Positions 60,805 to 64,000 of a stretch of DNA of 64,000 nucleotides are shown here, piece after piece. The position numbers were made by a program, and so were the translations under genes. Source of the DNA: Mycteria americana (Eukaryota > Chordata > Aves > Ciconiiformes > Ciconiidae); assembly GCF_035582795.1 (NCBI RefSeq), contig NC_134367.1, positions 57,753,562-57,817,561 of the forward strand, written 5' to 3'. Every line of letters begins with the position of its first letter. Within the stretch, counting starts at the first letter, position 1. The notes beneath the pieces were generated by a model that was not told where the DNA came from, did no database searches, and worked only from the letters and a program-made list of their open reading frames with translations.

Positions 60805-61825
60805 ACGGACAATAAGATGGGTAGGAAACTGAGCGGGCTGTCATGCTTAAAGGGTAATGACCAGCGGTACAAAGTCCAGCTGGGGGCTGGTGACTAGCAG
60901 TGCTCCTCAGGGGTCAATAGTGGGGCCAGTCCTGCTTCATGTCTTTATTAACAGCATGGGTAATGGGATGGAGGGTCAGCAAGTTTGGGGATGCTATCGG
61001 ACTGCAGGACAGGGCTCCTATTGAGAGGGACGTGGACAAGCTGGAAAAAATGGAGTGACTTGAACCTCAGGAAATTTAGCAGGCAAAGTTCTGCACTTGG
61101 AATCCCATGCAGCAAAACAGCCCAGCTAGAAAGCAACTTTACAGCAAAGGACCAGGCACTTCTGACTGATTGACAGCAAATTAAACATGATTAACAGTGT
61201 GCTCTTGCATCAGAAAAAGACAGTCATGTCCTTGGATGTATTAGCAAGACTGGGGCCCACAGAGTGAGGGAAGTGATTCTTCCCCTTTAATTGGCACTTG
61301 AGAGACTGCATCTGGAGTACTGTGTCTAGTTTTGTGTCCTCAGTACAAGAAAAAGTGACAAACTGGAACAAGTCCAGAGGAAGGGTAACAAAGTGGTCGG
61401 GCAGCTGGAACACATGACATGAAGCACAGGGTGAGAGAGCTGGGTTTATTCCTCCTGGAAAGGCAGAGGTTAAGGGGACATCTTATGGTGGTCTACAACC
61501 ACCTGATCAGAAGATATAAAGATGAAGGAGATAGATTCTCTCAGAGGTGCACAGTGGAAGGGCAAGAGGCAACGGACACAAACTGTAATATGGGAAATTC
61601 TTACTTGATATAAGGAAAAAACCCCACTGTGACAGTGGTCAAACACTGGAACAGGTTGCCCGGAGAGTTTACAAAATTTCCTCCCTTGAAGATTTTTAAA
61701 AGCCAACTGGACACCGCTCTGAGTAATCTGATCTAACTGGTTCTGCTTTGAGCAGGGAGGTTGCATGAGATGACAAGACGTCCTTTCCATCTTAACATGC
61801 TTCCATGATTTCATGATTGATCTTA
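60805..61825 (+). mobile_element. Old CR1 LINE, about 1 kb, heavily decayed
   Basis: Retains the CR1 order on the + strand: GTCCAGCTGGGGGCTGGTGA, CTCAGGGGTCAATAGTGGGG (SGVPQG-type region), CAGCAAGTTTGGGGATG (decayed FADD region), GACGTGGACAAGCTGG, CATCTGGAGTACTGTGTC, GTCAAACACTGGAACAGGTT and a decayed 3' UTR with TTCCATGATTTCATGATTG. Many indels and stops, so no usable frame. It is the most damaged of the long copies. Confidence 0.85.
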
Positions 61826-63321
61826 GTTTATCACCTGCACTGATGGGAAGCAGAGATCTCTGAGATAATGTAAGACTTGCTGGATTTATTTTCAATGCAT
61901 TGCTGTCATTAACAGAAACATCAATGATTCATACATTACGTGACTCAATGGGTTGCAGCCAGCTCAATGCCACATCATTGCTCTTGAGCTTTAAAGATTA
62001 AGTAGGATGTATATAACAAGAGGGCAATTATTTGCTTCACAAAGTCACTTCAGCTACATTTAACATAAATATAGCAACACTGACTTGCTAGACTCCCCTG
62101 TTTTGAGGGATTTAAAGAATTGCTTTACAAATTAAGTACAAGATCAACCCAAAGGCAATTCTGGAGACCTGGCTTTTTCAGAAGTAAAACAACAACAATC
62201 AGTGTTCTGATTCTTGAAAATCATTTTGTGCTTGCAAAATACTAAATGTGGGAAAAGGGCTAATAGCGTGTTTGAACACTTTTTAATAGCAATAGTGATG
62301 GAAAGAAAGCTTCTGTGTACCACATGCCCTGTAGCATGGCAGAAAACTTTATGCTGCAGTAGCCAGAGTCACTGCAGGAGAAGGGTGGAAAGAGAAGAGA
62401 AAGAGATAAAGGTAAGAATTTACCGCTTCCTTTGTCAGCTGTAGTAAATCTGCTCTTAGTAAGTGAGAAGGGGCATGGATTCTTTACTGAATAGTAAAAC
62501 CTCACAAGACTGAGAAACTACAATCACAAGGCAGAACAGGGTAGAGAGGAAGCGTTCTGGGTCACCAAGTCCACCCTTTTCTATGAGGAACAATCTCATA
62601 TAATCCCTATCAGAACGTAGGCAGTTTGAAACCATTTTAAAGACTATCCTCTTCAAGGCTGACTTGCTTCTAACCAATCTCATAGTTTGACTTCATCCTT
62701 CTTCAGTGGTTTTCCAGGCAGAGCCCAAGATTTTGCTGTGTGTAAATATACACTTCAGCACTTGGTTTAGTATCATTAAATGTGTTTCAGTTATGATCAA
62801 AGCTAAATTTCAAATGATGCTCCGCATATTCATCTGTTGTGGCAATTCACAGGCAGAAAAACTCTTCTTTGTATTACTTAGTTTTGCTTTAAAGATAAAT
62901 TTTGATTTTTCTTTTAAATTAACCAAAAATGGCAACTGCCAATCCTACAAAGGCAATGCTATTAAGGCAGCTGAGTTTTATGATTTCTCCAAGTGCTTCT
63001 TGGAGTCATTGTATCAGTCCTTCAATATCCCTGATTTCCAACCAGCAAATTGCCAATGAAATATCTAGCTAATTACAATGCTTGTATCTATTTGTCACTT
63101 GATCCAGCACAGTTCTGTAATTGCCTACTTTGGTTTAGGCATAGTGGGTTCACCCCAGTCTCTGAAGAGGGATGGTGCCACTACAGTGAAACTGATCTGA
63201 AGCATTGAGCTGACATGAAGCTCATGCAGGCTCCAGCCTATTACATGTCAGAACAGTAATTTTCTTCCTTTGATGCTTTAAATCTAATGTTTCCACAGAA
63301 CAGTTTTAGCAGCAGCAACTT
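61826..63321. other. 1.5 kb non-coding, nothing recognised
   Basis: No gene or element supported. A 117-codon plus frame at 62706-63059 has no motif. Confidence 0.5.
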
Positions 63322-64000
63322 ATGAAGCTCAGTGCCTTTACACTTAACCTTCCTAAAAAAGAAATAGTGATTGTAAGAGATAATAAAAAATGTTTTTACA
63401 AATACATTAGCAACAAAAAGAGAGCCAAGGAGAATCTCCCTCCTTTCTTGGATGCAGGGGGGGACATTGCCACCAAGGATGAGGAAAAGGATGAGGTACT
63501 TAATGCCTTCTTTGCCTCAGTCTTTAATAGTCAGACCAGTTATCCCCAGGGTATTCAGCCCCCTGAGCTGGAAGACAGGGATGGACAGCAGAATAAACTC
63601 CCCATAATCCAGGAGGAAGCAGTTAACAACCTGCTATGCCAGCTGGACACTCACAAGTCTATGGGGCCAGATGGGATCCACGCGAGAGTACTGAGGGAGC
63701 TGGTGGAGGAGCTTGCCAAGCCACTCCCCATCATTTATCATCAGTCCTGGTTAACAAGGGAGGTCCCAGATGACCGGAGGCTTGCCAATGCGACACCCAT
63801 CTACAAGAAGGGCCGGAAGGAGGATCCAGGGACCTACAGGCCTGTCAGCCTGACCTCGGTACTGGGGAAAATTATGGAGTGGTTCATCTTGAGTGCACTC
63901 AACAGGCATGTGCAGGCCAACCAGGGGATCAGGGCCAGCCAGCATGGGTTCATGAAAGGCAGGTCCTGCTTGACCAACCTGATCTCCTTCTACGACCAGG
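63322..64000 (+). CDS. CR1 ORF2 reverse transcriptase, open to the window edge
   Basis: Partial at the 3' side. The frame is open from 63310 (after TAG at 63307). The first ATG is at 63322, and there is no stop in 226 codons up to the window end. CR1 similarity starts only at about codon 13, so the ATG and first residues come from flanking DNA. Seen: the linker region (LNAFFASVFNSQTS), [47 protein letters not shown], and [20 protein letters not shown]. These are the fingers-domain blocks of the LINE reverse transcriptase. The catalytic YLDF and FADD motifs would lie beyond the edge. No endonuclease is present, so the copy cannot move by itself. It is the least damaged CR1 in the window. Confidence 0.85.
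   Translation, partial: MKLSAFTLNLPKKEIVIVRDNKKCFYKYISNKKRAKENLPPFLDAGGDIATKDEEKDEVLNAFFASVFNSQTSYPQGIQPPELEDRDGQQNKLPIIQEEAVNNLLCQLDTHKSMGPDGIHARVLRELVEELAKPLPIIYHQSWLTREVPDDRRLANATPIYKKGRKEDPGTYRPVSLTSVLGKIMEWFILSALNRHVQANQGIRASQHGFMKGRSCLTNLISFYDQ
63358..64000 (+). mobile_element. CR1 LINE, continues beyond the window
   Basis: CR1 homology in + orientation from about 63358 to the last base, covering ORF2 between the endonuclease and the polymerase active site. The 5' end is truncated at about 63358. It closely parallels 35055-35500 and the start of the minus-strand copy at 29.8 kb. Confidence 0.93.

Noticed and set aside
62706..63059. 117-codon plus-strand frame
   Set aside because: AT-rich, no motif or homology cue.

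Overview
This looks like a piece of a bird nuclear chromosome, either intergenic or inside a very large intron. The diagnosis rests on repeats. At least thirteen CR1 (chicken repeat 1) LINE fragments are present, several with the family's 3' tail repeats such as ATTCTATG or TTCTA. There is also an endogenous retrovirus whose LTR begins TGTCC and ends ACA. No host exon, tRNA, rRNA or CRISPR could be supported. Outside the repeats the sequence is AT-rich, with chance open frames only.

Layout. 0.6-1.4 kb: a 5'-truncated CR1 with six perfect ATTCTATG units. 8.1-8.3 kb: a 213-nt uninterrupted homopyrimidine tract. 8.99-15.86 kb: an endogenous retrovirus (ERV) carrying remnants of gag, protease, reverse transcriptase, RNase H and integrase, all on the + strand, with no env. 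16.4-17.2 kb and 23.1 kb: CR1 3' ends of one subfamily. 26.5 kb: an old CR1 remnant, minus strand. 28.45-29.87 kb: a well-preserved CR1 reverse transcriptase on the minus strand, broken by one stop codon. 32.5 and 33.6 kb: two short minus-strand CR1 tails. 35.05-36.68 kb: a 1.6-kb CR1 on the + strand. 38.66-39.16 kb: a very old CR1. 39.69-40.03 kb: a solo LTR of the same family as the ERV. 47.5, 57.5 and 60.8-61.8 kb: old CR1 remnants. 55.1-56.1 kb: an unassigned LTR-like repeat. 63.3 kb to the end: a CR1 reverse transcriptase frame with no stop codons, running off the window.

The most unusual object is the ERV. Its right-hand LTR is inverted relative to the left-hand one, so the element is bounded by two U3 ends (TGTCC...GGACA) and by a near-matching 5-bp duplication (CATAC/CATGC). 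The two LTRs are about 96% alike by eye, but the differences sit at the ends and the central 340 bp is almost identical. Just inside both LTRs lies the same 7-bp motif (GTCCTTT, read in LTR orientation). The 5' end of the internal region encodes a long open frame that looks like a multi-pass membrane protein with three N-glycosylation sequons. It sits where gag should begin and reads on into gag through a stop. This structure could be a real rearrangement or an assembly artefact, and long reads would settle which.

Functionally nothing here works as a gene system. The ERV and nearly all the CR1 copies are dead copies. Only the terminal CR1 frame is unbroken as far as it can be seen. Possible regulatory content is limited to weak candidates: homeodomain-type TAATTG clusters near 41.4 kb, a palindrome-rich patch near 30.7 kb, the solo LTR's TATA-like box and a consensus splice donor inside the ERV.
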